Assembly (NCBI GenBank): GCA_903921725.1 | Contig: CAIXRA010000059.1 | Coordinates: 1-55,649, forward strand | Source of the DNA: an uncultured Lentisphaerota bacterium | Lineage (GTDB): Bacteria > Verrucomicrobiota > Lentisphaeria > Oligosphaerales > CAITYL01 | Reading direction: 5' to 3' | DNA length: 55,649 nucleotides | In this document: positions 16,468-24,405 of the stretch, piece after piece | Numbering within the stretch: position 1 is the first letter of the stretch | Layout of the letters: every line of letters starts with the position of its first letter | Program-made: the position numbers and the translations under genes | Notes under the pieces: model-generated | What the model was told of the DNA's origin: nothing | Seen by the model: the letters and a program-made list of their open reading frames with translations, nothing else | Databases searched by the model: none

Positions 16468-16953
16468 TTGCTTCGCATTTTCATTGATGCCGATGCCTGT
16501 CCGGTGAAGCCGGAGGCGTACCGGGTTGCGGCGCGGTACCGGCTCCCGGTCACGCTGGTGGCGAACTCCTGCATGCGCATTCCCGCCGACGGCCTGGTGA
16601 CGCTCCAGGTGGTGGGCGGCGGGTTCGACGCGGCCGACGACTGGATCGCCGGACATGTGCGGCCGTGCGACATCGTGATCACCGCCGACGTTCCGCTGGC
16701 GAGCCGCTGCATCGCCGCCGGCGCCTGCGTGATCGGGACCTCGGGGAAGCCGTTCACGGAAGGCAACATCGGCCAGGCCGTGGCGACCCGGAACCTGCTC
16801 GCCGAGCTCCGCGGCGCCGGGGAGATGACGGGCGGACCGCCGCCGCTCACGGACCGCGACCGGTCGCGCTTCCTCCAGCAGCTTGACGCGACGATCCAGA
16901 CGATCCGGCGGAAGAACCCGGCGGCCATCCCCGGCGGGACCGGCACCGTCTGA
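16468..16953 (+). CDS. UPF0178 (YaiI/YqxD) family protein
   Basis: The 161-residue protein begins 'LRIFIDADACPVK' at a TTG start with AAAGGGG about 8 bases upstream. It contains 'ITADVPLASRC' and 'GKPFTEGNIG', the hallmarks of UPF0178/DUF188, a NYN/PIN-like fold with conserved acidic residues. Function is not established; a nuclease role is proposed from the fold. It lies 52 bases after the GH16-type gene and converges on the triple-esterase gene with only 19 bases between the stops. Confidence 0.9.
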   Translation: MLRIFIDADACPVKPEAYRVAARYRLPVTLVANSCMRIPADGLVTLQVVGGGFDAADDWIAGHVRPCDIVITADVPLASRCIAAGACVIGTSGKPFTEGNIGQAVATRNLLAELRGAGEMTGGPPPLTDRDRSRFLQQLDATIQTIRRKNPAAIPGGTGTV

Positions 16954-16972
16954 ACGCCGCACGTGGCCGTCC

Positions 16973-19102
16973 TTATTTCTTCGGCGGCAGACGCTTCAGG
17001 ATTTCCTCGCCCCAGAATTTGCGGCCTTCGCCGGTCGGGTGGATGCCGTCGCCGCCCATGCGGTCGCCGCGCAGGGTGCCGTCCGGGTTCAGGAAGGCGG
17101 AACGCAGGTCGATGTAGCTGACCGGCGCCCGCAGTCCGGCGGCGGCGATGAGTTCGTGGTAGCGGTTGACCGCGAGGCGGGTGGCGCCGTCGGGTTCCGT
17201 GCCGCCGGGGAAGCAGGCGAAGAACAGGATCTGCGCGGCGGGCAGGCGCTTGCGGAGTTCGGCGATGATGGCCAGCGCGCCGGCCGCGGTGTCCTCGGCG
17301 GACTCGCCGTTGTTGAGGTTGTTGATGCCAATCATCAGCACGACCGCCTTCGGCTTGACCGGGCCGTCGAAAGCGCCGGCGCGGATGCGCCAGAGCAGGT
17401 TCTGGGTGCGGTCGCCGGCGATCCCCATGTTGACGGCGTCGAGCTCCCCGAGCTTGAAGCGGCGGTTTTCGGTGGAGCACCAGCCCTGGCTGATGGAGTC
17501 GCCGAAGAGGGCGACGTCGTACGGCCCCTGTTCCACTGCGCGGCGGATGTTGGCGCCCTGGTCGGCCCAGGACTGTTTGCCCCAGCCGGCGGAACCGTTG
17601 CGCCATTCCTGGGACGGGGCCGGCATCGTCGCGAAGCAGGGCCACAGGCCGTGGGCGCGGAGGATGAAGGCGGTGATCGGCTCGGGGTTGGGCAGGCTGT
17701 GCGGGTGGTGGTCGGCGCCGGGCTTGTGGATGACGGTGAGGCTGCCGCCGAGCTTGCGGTAGCGCTCCCCCAGGATGGCGCTGTTTTCCGCCGCCGGCAC
17801 GACCTGGTCGGCGTCGCCGACGATGTGGAGGAGCGGAATCCCGGCCTTGGCGAGCGCGGCGAGCCGGTCGAGCGGCCCCCGCCACTTCCCGGCGGTTTCC
17901 TCGGTGAGGCCGTACTGGGGCAGCAACTGCTTCCAGGTGCCGGCGTCGCCCTTGCCTGCGCCCTTGCCGCCGGGCCAGCTGCGGATGTCCAGGACCGGGT
18001 TGTCGCCGTAGATGCAGGCGACGCGGTCGGGGTGGAGCACGGCCCAGTTGTAGGAATAGAGCCCGCCGCGCGACATGCCGATCATGGCGGATTTTTTCGC
18101 CAGTCCGGCCTTTTCGAGCAGCGCGTAAAGCGCCTCCCATATCTGCATGGCCTGCGGCGAACCGTTGAGCCCGTACGTGTCGACGTAGGCGAGGTGGAAA
18201 CCATTTTCCAGCAGGGCCAGGTCACCCTGCGGTTCGTGCCCGAAGAATTCGCCGCGCCACGCCCAGGCATGCTGCACGTTGGCCAGCTTCGGCCGGACCA
18301 CCCGCGCGTTGCGCCCGGCGACCTTGAACTCGAAGCTTTCATAGCCGAACCAGTTTGTGCGTCTGGCGCCGGCGGGGAGCTTCGTGCTGATGGCGAAGGC
18401 GGCGTCCGGCGGCAGCGTCAGGTGGCGGAAGGCCAGCTTCGCCATTTCGTCGGCGCCATAGGCGTCGGGATGCACCGCGTCGGGGAAGAATTTTTCGCAG
18501 CCGAGGAACGGGGTGTGGAGGTCCAGGAGGTCGGCGCCGGTTTCAAAGGCAACGTTGCGGAGCGCCGGAACGACTTCCTTGGCGACGACTGCCTCGCGGA
18601 TGCCCCATTGGCCCCATTGGCCGGCCTTGAAGACGGGCGGCGGCAGGCAGATGATGACGCGTGGCTTGGAGGGCAGCGCCTGGAAGGTCTTCACCATCTC
18701 CGCCGCGTCGCCGGCGAAGCGGGCGGCGTTCCAGTTCCCGGGCTTGGAATCGTTGGTGCCGAGCACGACCAGCACGATGTCCGGCGCGAACGCTTTGGCG
18801 TCCGCAAACGCCTTTTCTTTCCAGTAGGGGAGGTCGCCCTCCTTCTGCATGGTGCGGCCGCTCACTCCGAAATTGCGGACTTCGCCGCGTGCTTCGCCCA
18901 GATAGAGCTGGAGGCGCGCCGGCCAGCCGCGGAGTTCGGGCTGTGGGATGCCGGCCCCCTCCGTGATGGAATCGCCCACGCAGGCGATGCGGGCGGGTTT
19001 ACCGGACGGCGCGGCTGGGAAATTCGCCGCCGCCCACCCGCATGCGCCGCCGAACGCCAGCATCGGGAAAAGAAAACCGGTAAACCGCCAGGCCGTCCTC
19101 AT
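16973..19102 (-). CDS. Secreted triple-domain esterase: SGNH - alpha/beta hydrolase - SGNH
   Basis: The 709-residue protein has a signal peptide (residues 1 to about 26) and three hydrolase domains. Domain 1 (about 36-225) is SGNH: GDSITEG with Ser45, 'LGTND', and 'DAVHPDAYG'. Domain 2 (about 240-490) is an alpha/beta hydrolase with nucleophile elbow GMSRGG (Ser near 344), 'VGDADQVV' and a His-rich 'DHHPHS'. Domain 3 (about 520-709) is a second SGNH unit: 'FGDSISQG', 'GINNLNNG' and 'DGIHPTGEG'. Separate proteins of these kinds deacetylate polysaccharides. Their fusion, next to GH16, GH95 and GH3 enzymes, suggests removal of acetyl or other acyl groups at several positions. The frame is unbroken and each catalytic set looks complete. 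Confidence 0.85.
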   Translation of the reverse strand: MRTAWRFTGFLFPMLAFGGACGWAAANFPAAPSGKPARIACVGDSITEGAGIPQPELRGWPARLQLYLGEARGEVRNFGVSGRTMQKEGDLPYWKEKAFADAKAFAPDIVLVVLGTNDSKPGNWNAARFAGDAAEMVKTFQALPSKPRVIICLPPPVFKAGQWGQWGIREAVVAKEVVPALRNVAFETGADLLDLHTPFLGCEKFFPDAVHPDAYGADEMAKLAFRHLTLPPDAAFAISTKLPAGARRTNWFGYESFEFKVAGRNARVVRPKLANVQHAWAWRGEFFGHEPQGDLALLENGFHLAYVDTYGLNGSPQAMQIWEALYALLEKAGLAKKSAMIGMSRGGLYSYNWAVLHPDRVACIYGDNPVLDIRSWPGGKGAGKGDAGTWKQLLPQYGLTEETAGKWRGPLDRLAALAKAGIPLLHIVGDADQVVPAAENSAILGERYRKLGGSLTVIHKPGADHHPHSLPNPEPITAFILRAHGLWPCFATMPAPSQEWRNGSAGWGKQSWADQGANIRRAVEQGPYDVALFGDSISQGWCSTENRRFKLGELDAVNMGIAGDRTQNLLWRIRAGAFDGPVKPKAVVLMIGINNLNNGESAEDTAAGALAIIAELRKRLPAAQILFFACFPGGTEPDGATRLAVNRYHELIAAAGLRAPVSYIDLRSAFLNPDGTLRGDRMGGDGIHPTGEGRKFWGEEILKRLPPKK

Positions 19103-19284
19103 GAACCGTCTCCCATTTTTGTGGCTCCATTTTTAATGACACGGATTTGATGGAAATGTTCGCCGTCGGCGGGGAATGTTTGACGGTTTTGTTCCGAGGC
19201 GCCGCAGTACTCCGCCCGCCGTCACTCTTGGCGCGGGCTGGTTCACGCCCTTGCGGTGCACCGTTCCGTGTTCTATGTTTCGGC

Positions 19285-20283
19285 ATGCCGTTGCCGAAGT
19301 ACAATTTTGACGAGCCGGTCGGGAAGTACGCCCGCAGGGATGTGACGGTCCTGGAGCAGGGGATGACCGTCGGCGAGGCGCTGGAGCAGATCCGGCGCGA
19401 GGGCATCGGCGAGAAGATCATTTATTTCTACGTCGTGGACGAGGCGCGGCGGCTTGTCGGCGTGCTGGCGACCCGGCGGCTGCTGACGGCGCAGCTTTCG
19501 GACAAGCTTCGGGAGATCATGGTCCGGCGCGTCGCCGCCATTCCCGAAAACGCCACGCTGCTGGACGCCTGCGAGCAGTTCGTGATGATGCGGCTGCTGG
19601 CCTATCCGGTGGTGGATGCGGAGAAGCGGGTGGTCGGCGTGGTGGACGTGAGCCTGTTCACGGACCAGGTGTTCAAGCTCACGGAGCACAAGGGCGCGGA
19701 GGGGGAACCGGACGACATCTTCGAGGCCATCGGCTTTCACCTCGCCCAAGCGCGCAACCGCTCGCTGCTGAAGGTCTATCAGGCGCGCTTTCCGTGGCTG
19801 CTGGCGACCCTTGCCAGCGGCATGCTTTGCGCGGTGCTGGCGGGCTGCTACGAGGCGACGCTGCACAAGTTCATCATCCTCGGCCTTTTCCTGGCCCTGG
19901 TGCTGGCGCTCGGGGAGAGCGTGAGCGTGCAGAGCATGACGGTGACGATCCACGCGCTGCGGCGGCAGCAGCCGTCGTGGCGCTGGTTTTGGGGTGCGCT
20001 CCGGCGCGAGGCGGCCTCGGCGCTGCTGCTGGGGCTCTCCTGTTCGGTGATTGTCGGCCTGGTCGTGTGGGCCTGGAAGCAGGAGCCGCTGCCGGCGCTG
20101 GCGCTGGCGCTGAGCATTGCGGCCTCACAGGTGGCGGCCTGCGTGTTCGGCCTGAGCATTCCGGCGCTGATGCACGCGCTGAAGTGGGATCCCAAAATCG
20201 CCTCCGGCCCGGTCACGCTGGCGGTTGCGGACGTCGCGACGGTCCTCATCTATTTCGTCACCGCGGGCCTGTTGTTGCGATGA
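19285..20283 (+). CDS. MgtE-type Mg2+ transporter lacking the N-terminal domain
   Basis: The 332-residue protein starts at the ATG at 19285. It has a CBS pair (about residues 15-135) and then the five-helix MgtE transporter domain (about 170-332, with 'LGLFLALVLALGESVSVQSM' and 'DPKIASGPVTLAVADVAT'). Full-length MgtE begins with a helical N domain of about 130 residues that is absent here; such short forms are known. CBS domains gate the channel by intracellular Mg2+. The frame upstream to 19147 does not encode an N domain. Its stop overlaps the rlmN start by 4 bases (ATGA), so the two are translated together. Confidence 0.85.
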   Translation: MPLPKYNFDEPVGKYARRDVTVLEQGMTVGEALEQIRREGIGEKIIYFYVVDEARRLVGVLATRRLLTAQLSDKLREIMVRRVAAIPENATLLDACEQFVMMRLLAYPVVDAEKRVVGVVDVSLFTDQVFKLTEHKGAEGEPDDIFEAIGFHLAQARNRSLLKVYQARFPWLLATLASGMLCAVLAGCYEATLHKFIILGLFLALVLALGESVSVQSMTVTIHALRRQQPSWRWFWGALRREAASALLLGLSCSVIVGLVVWAWKQEPLPALALALSIAASQVAACVFGLSIPALMHALKWDPKIASGPVTLAVADVATVLIYFVTAGLLLR

Positions 20284-21332
20284 TTTCCATCCACGACCAT
20301 TCCGGCATTGAGGCGCTGCGGAAGCGGCTGCGGATCGATCCGCAGGCGCTCCGCCGTCTGCGCGGCGCCTTCCTGCGCACCTTCCGCGGAGCGGAATCCG
20401 CGCTGGAGGAGCTGCCTTCGGCGGAGCGCGTGGAGTTCGCCGGCGCGGTGCGCTTCCATGACCTCGAACTGGCGGAGGTCCAGGATTCGAAGCTCGACGG
20501 TGCCAGCAAGCTCCTCTTCCGCACCGCCGACGGCCGCGCCATCGAGAGCGTCATCCTGCGCATCAAGACCGGCCGCACCGCACTGTGCGTCTCCACGCAG
20601 ACCGGGTGCGCCGGCGGCTGCCTCTTCTGCGCCACCGGCCGGCTCAAGGGCGTGCGCAATCTCACCACGGCGGAAATTCTCGACCAGGCCGCGCAGGCCG
20701 GCGAGCGGCTCCGCGGCGAGGGGCGCCCGCTCCGCAACGTGGTCTTCATGGGCATGGGTGAGCCGTTTCACAACGAGGAGAACCTGCACGCGGCGCTGGA
20801 GGAGCTTTGGGGCCGGAACGGGTTCCATCTTTCCGACCGGCACCTGCTGGTCTCCACGCTTGGAATTCCCGACGCCATGCGCCGGCTGGCGCACCGTTTC
20901 CCGCGCGTCGGCCTGGCCCTGAGCCTGCACAGCGTGCGCCAGGAGATCCGCGATTCCCTAATGCCGCTGACGCGCCGCTGGCCGCTGTCGGAACTGCGTG
21001 CGGCGGTTTCTGAGCTCAATGCCCTCCAAGATCATCCCGTGATGATCGAATACCTGATGCTGGGCGGCCTCACGGACACCGATGCGGACCTCGCGCAGCT
21101 CGTGCAGTGGCTCGACGGCCTCCGGGTGCATGTGAACCTGATCCCCTACAATCCTGGAATGGCCGGGGATACGGGAGAGGCGGCGATCCGCCCCTCGCCG
21201 CCGGAGCGGCTGGAGGAGTTCTTGGCGGCGCTGAAGCGCGCGGGGTTCAGGGCCACGCGCCGGCATTCGCTGGGCGGCGACATCGCGGCGGCCTGCGGCC
21301 AGCTTGCGCGGCGGCGGGAACCCGGCGCCTAA
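20280..21332 (+). CDS. rlmN: RlmN-type 23S rRNA/tRNA adenine-C2 methyltransferase
   Basis: Radical-SAM methyltransferase of 350 residues. The first conserved cysteine is Cys103 in 'LCVSTQTGC', the cluster motif is Cys110, Cys114 and Cys117, and the C-terminal methyl-carrying cysteine is Cys339 in 'ACGQL'. 'FMGMGEPFHNEEN' and 'ALSLHS' are also typical. RlmN methylates A2503 of 23S rRNA; the related Cfr modifies the same base at C8 and gives antibiotic resistance. General length and motifs favour RlmN, but Cfr-like paralogues cannot be excluded by eye. The start ATG overlaps the MgtE stop. Confidence 0.85.
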   Translation: MISIHDHSGIEALRKRLRIDPQALRRLRGAFLRTFRGAESALEELPSAERVEFAGAVRFHDLELAEVQDSKLDGASKLLFRTADGRAIESVILRIKTGRTALCVSTQTGCAGGCLFCATGRLKGVRNLTTAEILDQAAQAGERLRGEGRPLRNVVFMGMGEPFHNEENLHAALEELWGRNGFHLSDRHLLVSTLGIPDAMRRLAHRFPRVGLALSLHSVRQEIRDSLMPLTRRWPLSELRAAVSELNALQDHPVMIEYLMLGGLTDTDADLAQLVQWLDGLRVHVNLIPYNPGMAGDTGEAAIRPSPPERLEEFLAALKRAGFRATRRHSLGGDIAAACGQLARRREPGA

Positions 21333-21526
21333 GCCTTCGTATTTCCCGCGCATCGTCTGCACCGGCCTTCCCGCCGGAAGCTGGCCGAGCCTCTCCGAGG
21401 TGGAGGTCAAGGGGGCGACCCGGAAACCGTAAAGAGCGGACGCCGCCTGCAACTTTTCCAACAGGTTCATGTCATATCCCATGCATCTTTTCAGCGTGGC
21501 AACGCAACCGGGGGCGAGGAAATTTT

Positions 21527-24190
21527 ATGAAGACAAGTGTTTGGCTTTTGGCGCTGCCGGTCTTGGCCTGTGCGGGTGGTGTGGCGATGGCGGCCGGCGC
21601 CGGAGCGGCAAAGCCCGCCGCCCAGTCGGAGAACCGTCTGCTGTGGTATGCCCAGCCGGCAACGGCCTGGGCTTCCGGCGCGCTGCCGATCGGCAACGGC
21701 CGGATGGGCGCGATGCTCTTCGGCGGCGCGGAGAAGGAGCGTGTCCAGTTCAACGAGCAGAGCCTGTGGTCGGGCGACAACAACTGGGACGGCGGCTACA
21801 ACTGCGGCGACCACGGCTTCGGTTCCTACCGCAACTTCGGCGATTTTTTTGTGGAGTTCGGCGCTTCGGCGGAGCTGAGCGTGACCTCGCCGAGCGGGCA
21901 TGCCAACGGCGACGGAAACGGCATCGGCAACACCACCGACGGCAAGGCCGACAACAAGTGGTGCGTCAGCAATCCGGGCGCTTCGGTGGTCTGGCAGGTC
22001 GAGCTGCTGCGGCCGCAGGCCGTCACCGGCTACACGCTGACCAGCGCCAACGACGTGCCGGGCCGCGACCCGCAGGAGTGGGTGCTGGCCGGTTCGGCGG
22101 ACGGCAAGAGCTGGACGGAGCTGGACCGGCGCAATATGGGCAAGCCGTTCGAGGAACGGCACCAGGCCAAGACATTCACCATTCCCACTCCCGCCGCCTG
22201 CCGCTTCTACCGCTTCAGCTTCACGCCCAAGGACAAAAACCATTTCCAGGTTGCGGAGCTCGCACTCGCTGGCGTCAGCTTTGAACCGGCCGCGCCCGCC
22301 GCCGCCTACCGCCGCGAGCTGAACATCTCCACCGGCGTGCACCGCACGGTGTTTACCAAGGACGGCGTCACCTTCACCCGCGAGGCGTTCGCCAGCCGGC
22401 CGGACCAGGTGATGGTCTTCCGCTATACGGCCTCCAAGCCCGGCTCTCTCTCCGGCCGCCTTTCCCTGAAGCCCGGCCAGCCCGGCACGGAGATCAAGGC
22501 GGACGCGCGCGGGCTGACGGCCGTCGGCGTGATGCCCAACAAGCTCAAGCACGCCTGCGGCTTCCGCCTGCTCAACAGCGGCGGCACGGTCAGGGCGGAC
22601 GGCGATGCAGTGGTGTTCGACAAGTGCGACAGCGTCACGCTGCTGCTCGACGCGCGCACCGACTACAAGCCCGACTACAAGGCCGGCTGGCGCGGTGACG
22701 ACCCAGCCCCCGTCGTGGAAAAAGAACTTGCCGCCGCCGCCAAGCCGTACGAGGCGCTGCTCCAGGCGCACCTGGCCGACCTGGCCCCGCTGCTGGCCCG
22801 GGTGCGCGCCGAATGGGGGACGACTGACGCGGAGGCGCTTGCGCTGCCGACCGACGCACGCCTCGCCCGCTACGGCAAGGGCGCCGCCGATCCGGACCTG
22901 GAAGAGATCATGTTCCAGTACGGCCGCTATCTCCTGGCGAGCTGCTCGCGTCCGGGAGGCCTGCCCGCGAACCTGCAGGGGCTGTGGAACGACAGCAACA
23001 GCCCGGCTTGGGCCAGCGACTACCACAACAACATCAACATCCAGATGAATTACTGGGGCGCGGAGAACGCCAACCTTTCCGAGTGCCAGCAGCCGTTGCT
23101 GGACTACGTCGTGGCGCAGGCCGAGCCGTGCCGCATCGCCACGCGCAAGGCGTTCGGCGAGAAGACCCGCGGCTGGACTGCGCGGACTTCGCAGAACATC
23201 TTCGGCGGCAACGGCTGGGACTGGAACATCCCGGCCAGCGCCTGGTACGCGCAGCACTTCTATGAGCACTGGGCCTTCACCCAGGACCGCGAGTACCTGC
23301 GCACCCAGGGCTACCCGGTCGTCAAGGAAATCTGCGAGTACTGGGAGGACCACCTGAAAAAGCTGCCCGATGGCACGCTCGTCGCGCCCAACGGCTGGTC
23401 GCCCGAACACGGCCCGCGCGAGGACGGCGTGATGCACGATCAGCAGATCATATGGGACCTGTTCCAGAACTATCTGGAGATGGCGCGTGCGCTCAACGTG
23501 GATGCGGCGTACCAGCGGAAGATCGCCGACATGCAGGCGCACCTGGCCCCGAACAAGATCGGCCGCTGGGGCCAGCTCCAGGAATGGCAGACCGACCGCG
23601 ACGACCCGAACGACACACACCGCCACATCTCGCACCTGTTCGCCGTCTATCCCGGCCGGCAGATCAGCACGGTGAAGACGCCCGACTTCGCCAAGGCCGC
23701 CATCAAGTCCCTCAAGGTCCGCAGCAACGACCACGAGGAGAAGACCGGCAAGCCGTTCGCCGCCGACACCACCATTGGCGACAGCCGCCGCTCCTGGACC
23801 TGGCCGTGGCGCTGCGGCGTCTGGGCGCGCCTCGGCGAGGCGGAACGCGCCGGCATCATGGTGCGCGGCCTGCTCACCTACAACACCTTGCCGAATCTCT
23901 TCTGCAATCACCCGCCGTTCCAGATGGACGGCAACTTCGGCATCAGCGGCGCCATTCCCGAGATGCTCATGCAGAGCCACGCCGGCGAGATCTCGCTGCT
24001 GCCGGCCTGCCCGAAAGCGTGGGGCGTTTCCGGTTCGTTCAGCGGCCTCCGCGCCCGCGGCGGCATCACGGTCGACTGCACCTGGAAGAACGGCAAGGTC
24101 GTCGCCTACAGCCTCCGCTCGCCGGCGCCGGCCCCCGTCCGGGTCCGCGTCAATGGCGAGGTGAAGGTGATCATGCCCGCGAAGGGCTGA
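21527..24190 (+). CDS. GH95 family glycosidase (alpha-L-fucosidase type) with inserted discoidin-like domain
   Basis: The 887-residue secreted protein starts at the ATG at 21527 with GAGGA seven bases upstream and a signal peptide (about 1-23). The GH95 N-domain begins 'LPIGNGRMGAMLFGG' (about 53-67). Between about 140 and 245 an F5/8-type-C-like domain interrupts it ('VTGYTLTSANDVPGRDP', 'FYRFSFT', 'QVAELAL'), after which the N-domain resumes. The catalytic domain has 'NINIQMNYWGAENANLSE' (near 500), 'GWSPEHG' (near 622, bearing the general acid) and 'FQMDGNFG' (near 798). GH95 contains alpha-1,2-L-fucosidases and alpha-galactosidases, so substrate is open. A terminator follows, so it is not cotranscribed with the GH3 gene. 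Confidence 0.88.
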   Translation: MKTSVWLLALPVLACAGGVAMAAGAGAAKPAAQSENRLLWYAQPATAWASGALPIGNGRMGAMLFGGAEKERVQFNEQSLWSGDNNWDGGYNCGDHGFGSYRNFGDFFVEFGASAELSVTSPSGHANGDGNGIGNTTDGKADNKWCVSNPGASVVWQVELLRPQAVTGYTLTSANDVPGRDPQEWVLAGSADGKSWTELDRRNMGKPFEERHQAKTFTIPTPAACRFYRFSFTPKDKNHFQVAELALAGVSFEPAAPAAAYRRELNISTGVHRTVFTKDGVTFTREAFASRPDQVMVFRYTASKPGSLSGRLSLKPGQPGTEIKADARGLTAVGVMPNKLKHACGFRLLNSGGTVRADGDAVVFDKCDSVTLLLDARTDYKPDYKAGWRGDDPAPVVEKELAAAAKPYEALLQAHLADLAPLLARVRAEWGTTDAEALALPTDARLARYGKGAADPDLEEIMFQYGRYLLASCSRPGGLPANLQGLWNDSNSPAWASDYHNNINIQMNYWGAENANLSECQQPLLDYVVAQAEPCRIATRKAFGEKTRGWTARTSQNIFGGNGWDWNIPASAWYAQHFYEHWAFTQDREYLRTQGYPVVKEICEYWEDHLKKLPDGTLVAPNGWSPEHGPREDGVMHDQQIIWDLFQNYLEMARALNVDAAYQRKIADMQAHLAPNKIGRWGQLQEWQTDRDDPNDTHRHISHLFAVYPGRQISTVKTPDFAKAAIKSLKVRSNDHEEKTGKPFAADTTIGDSRRSWTWPWRCGVWARLGEAERAGIMVRGLLTYNTLPNLFCNHPPFQMDGNFGISGAIPEMLMQSHAGEISLLPACPKAWGVSGSFSGLRARGGITVDCTWKNGKVVAYSLRSPAPAPVRVRVNGEVKVIMPAKG

Positions 24191-24219
24191 TCCTCTGCGC
24201 TCCAGCGTGAATCACAAGG

Positions 24220-24248
24220 GCCGCCCGGACTGACACGGGCGGCTTTTC
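24220..24248 (+). terminator. Intrinsic terminator after the GH95 gene
   Basis: GCCGCCCG (24220-24227) and CGGGCGGC (24236-24243) form a perfect 8-bp stem with an 8-base loop, followed by TTTTC. Confidence 0.85.
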
Positions 24249-24405
24249 TGCATCCGGGTTCACCGCAGCGGACAAAATTTCAGGCAAGGAAACATTTTCG
24301 CTTGTGCCGCCGTGAACCCGCGGCATATTCCCTTGGTCGCAAGGGTGCGGCGCAACTCCTGCGCCGGCCGCGGAAAACCGTTCGAGCCGCGGAGGGACAG
24401 GCGTC

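Noticed and set aside
16883..19150. A 755-codon plus-strand frame opposite the triple esterase
   Set aside because: It is the antisense of a GC-rich gene with three complete catalytic sets. Its product has no recognisable domain.
20958..21482. A minus-strand frame of 174 codons beginning MGYDMNLLEKLQAAS downstream of rlmN
   Set aside because: The first 45 residues look protein-like and could be a gene remnant, but most of the frame is antisense to rlmN, the ribosome site is weak, and no family was recognised.
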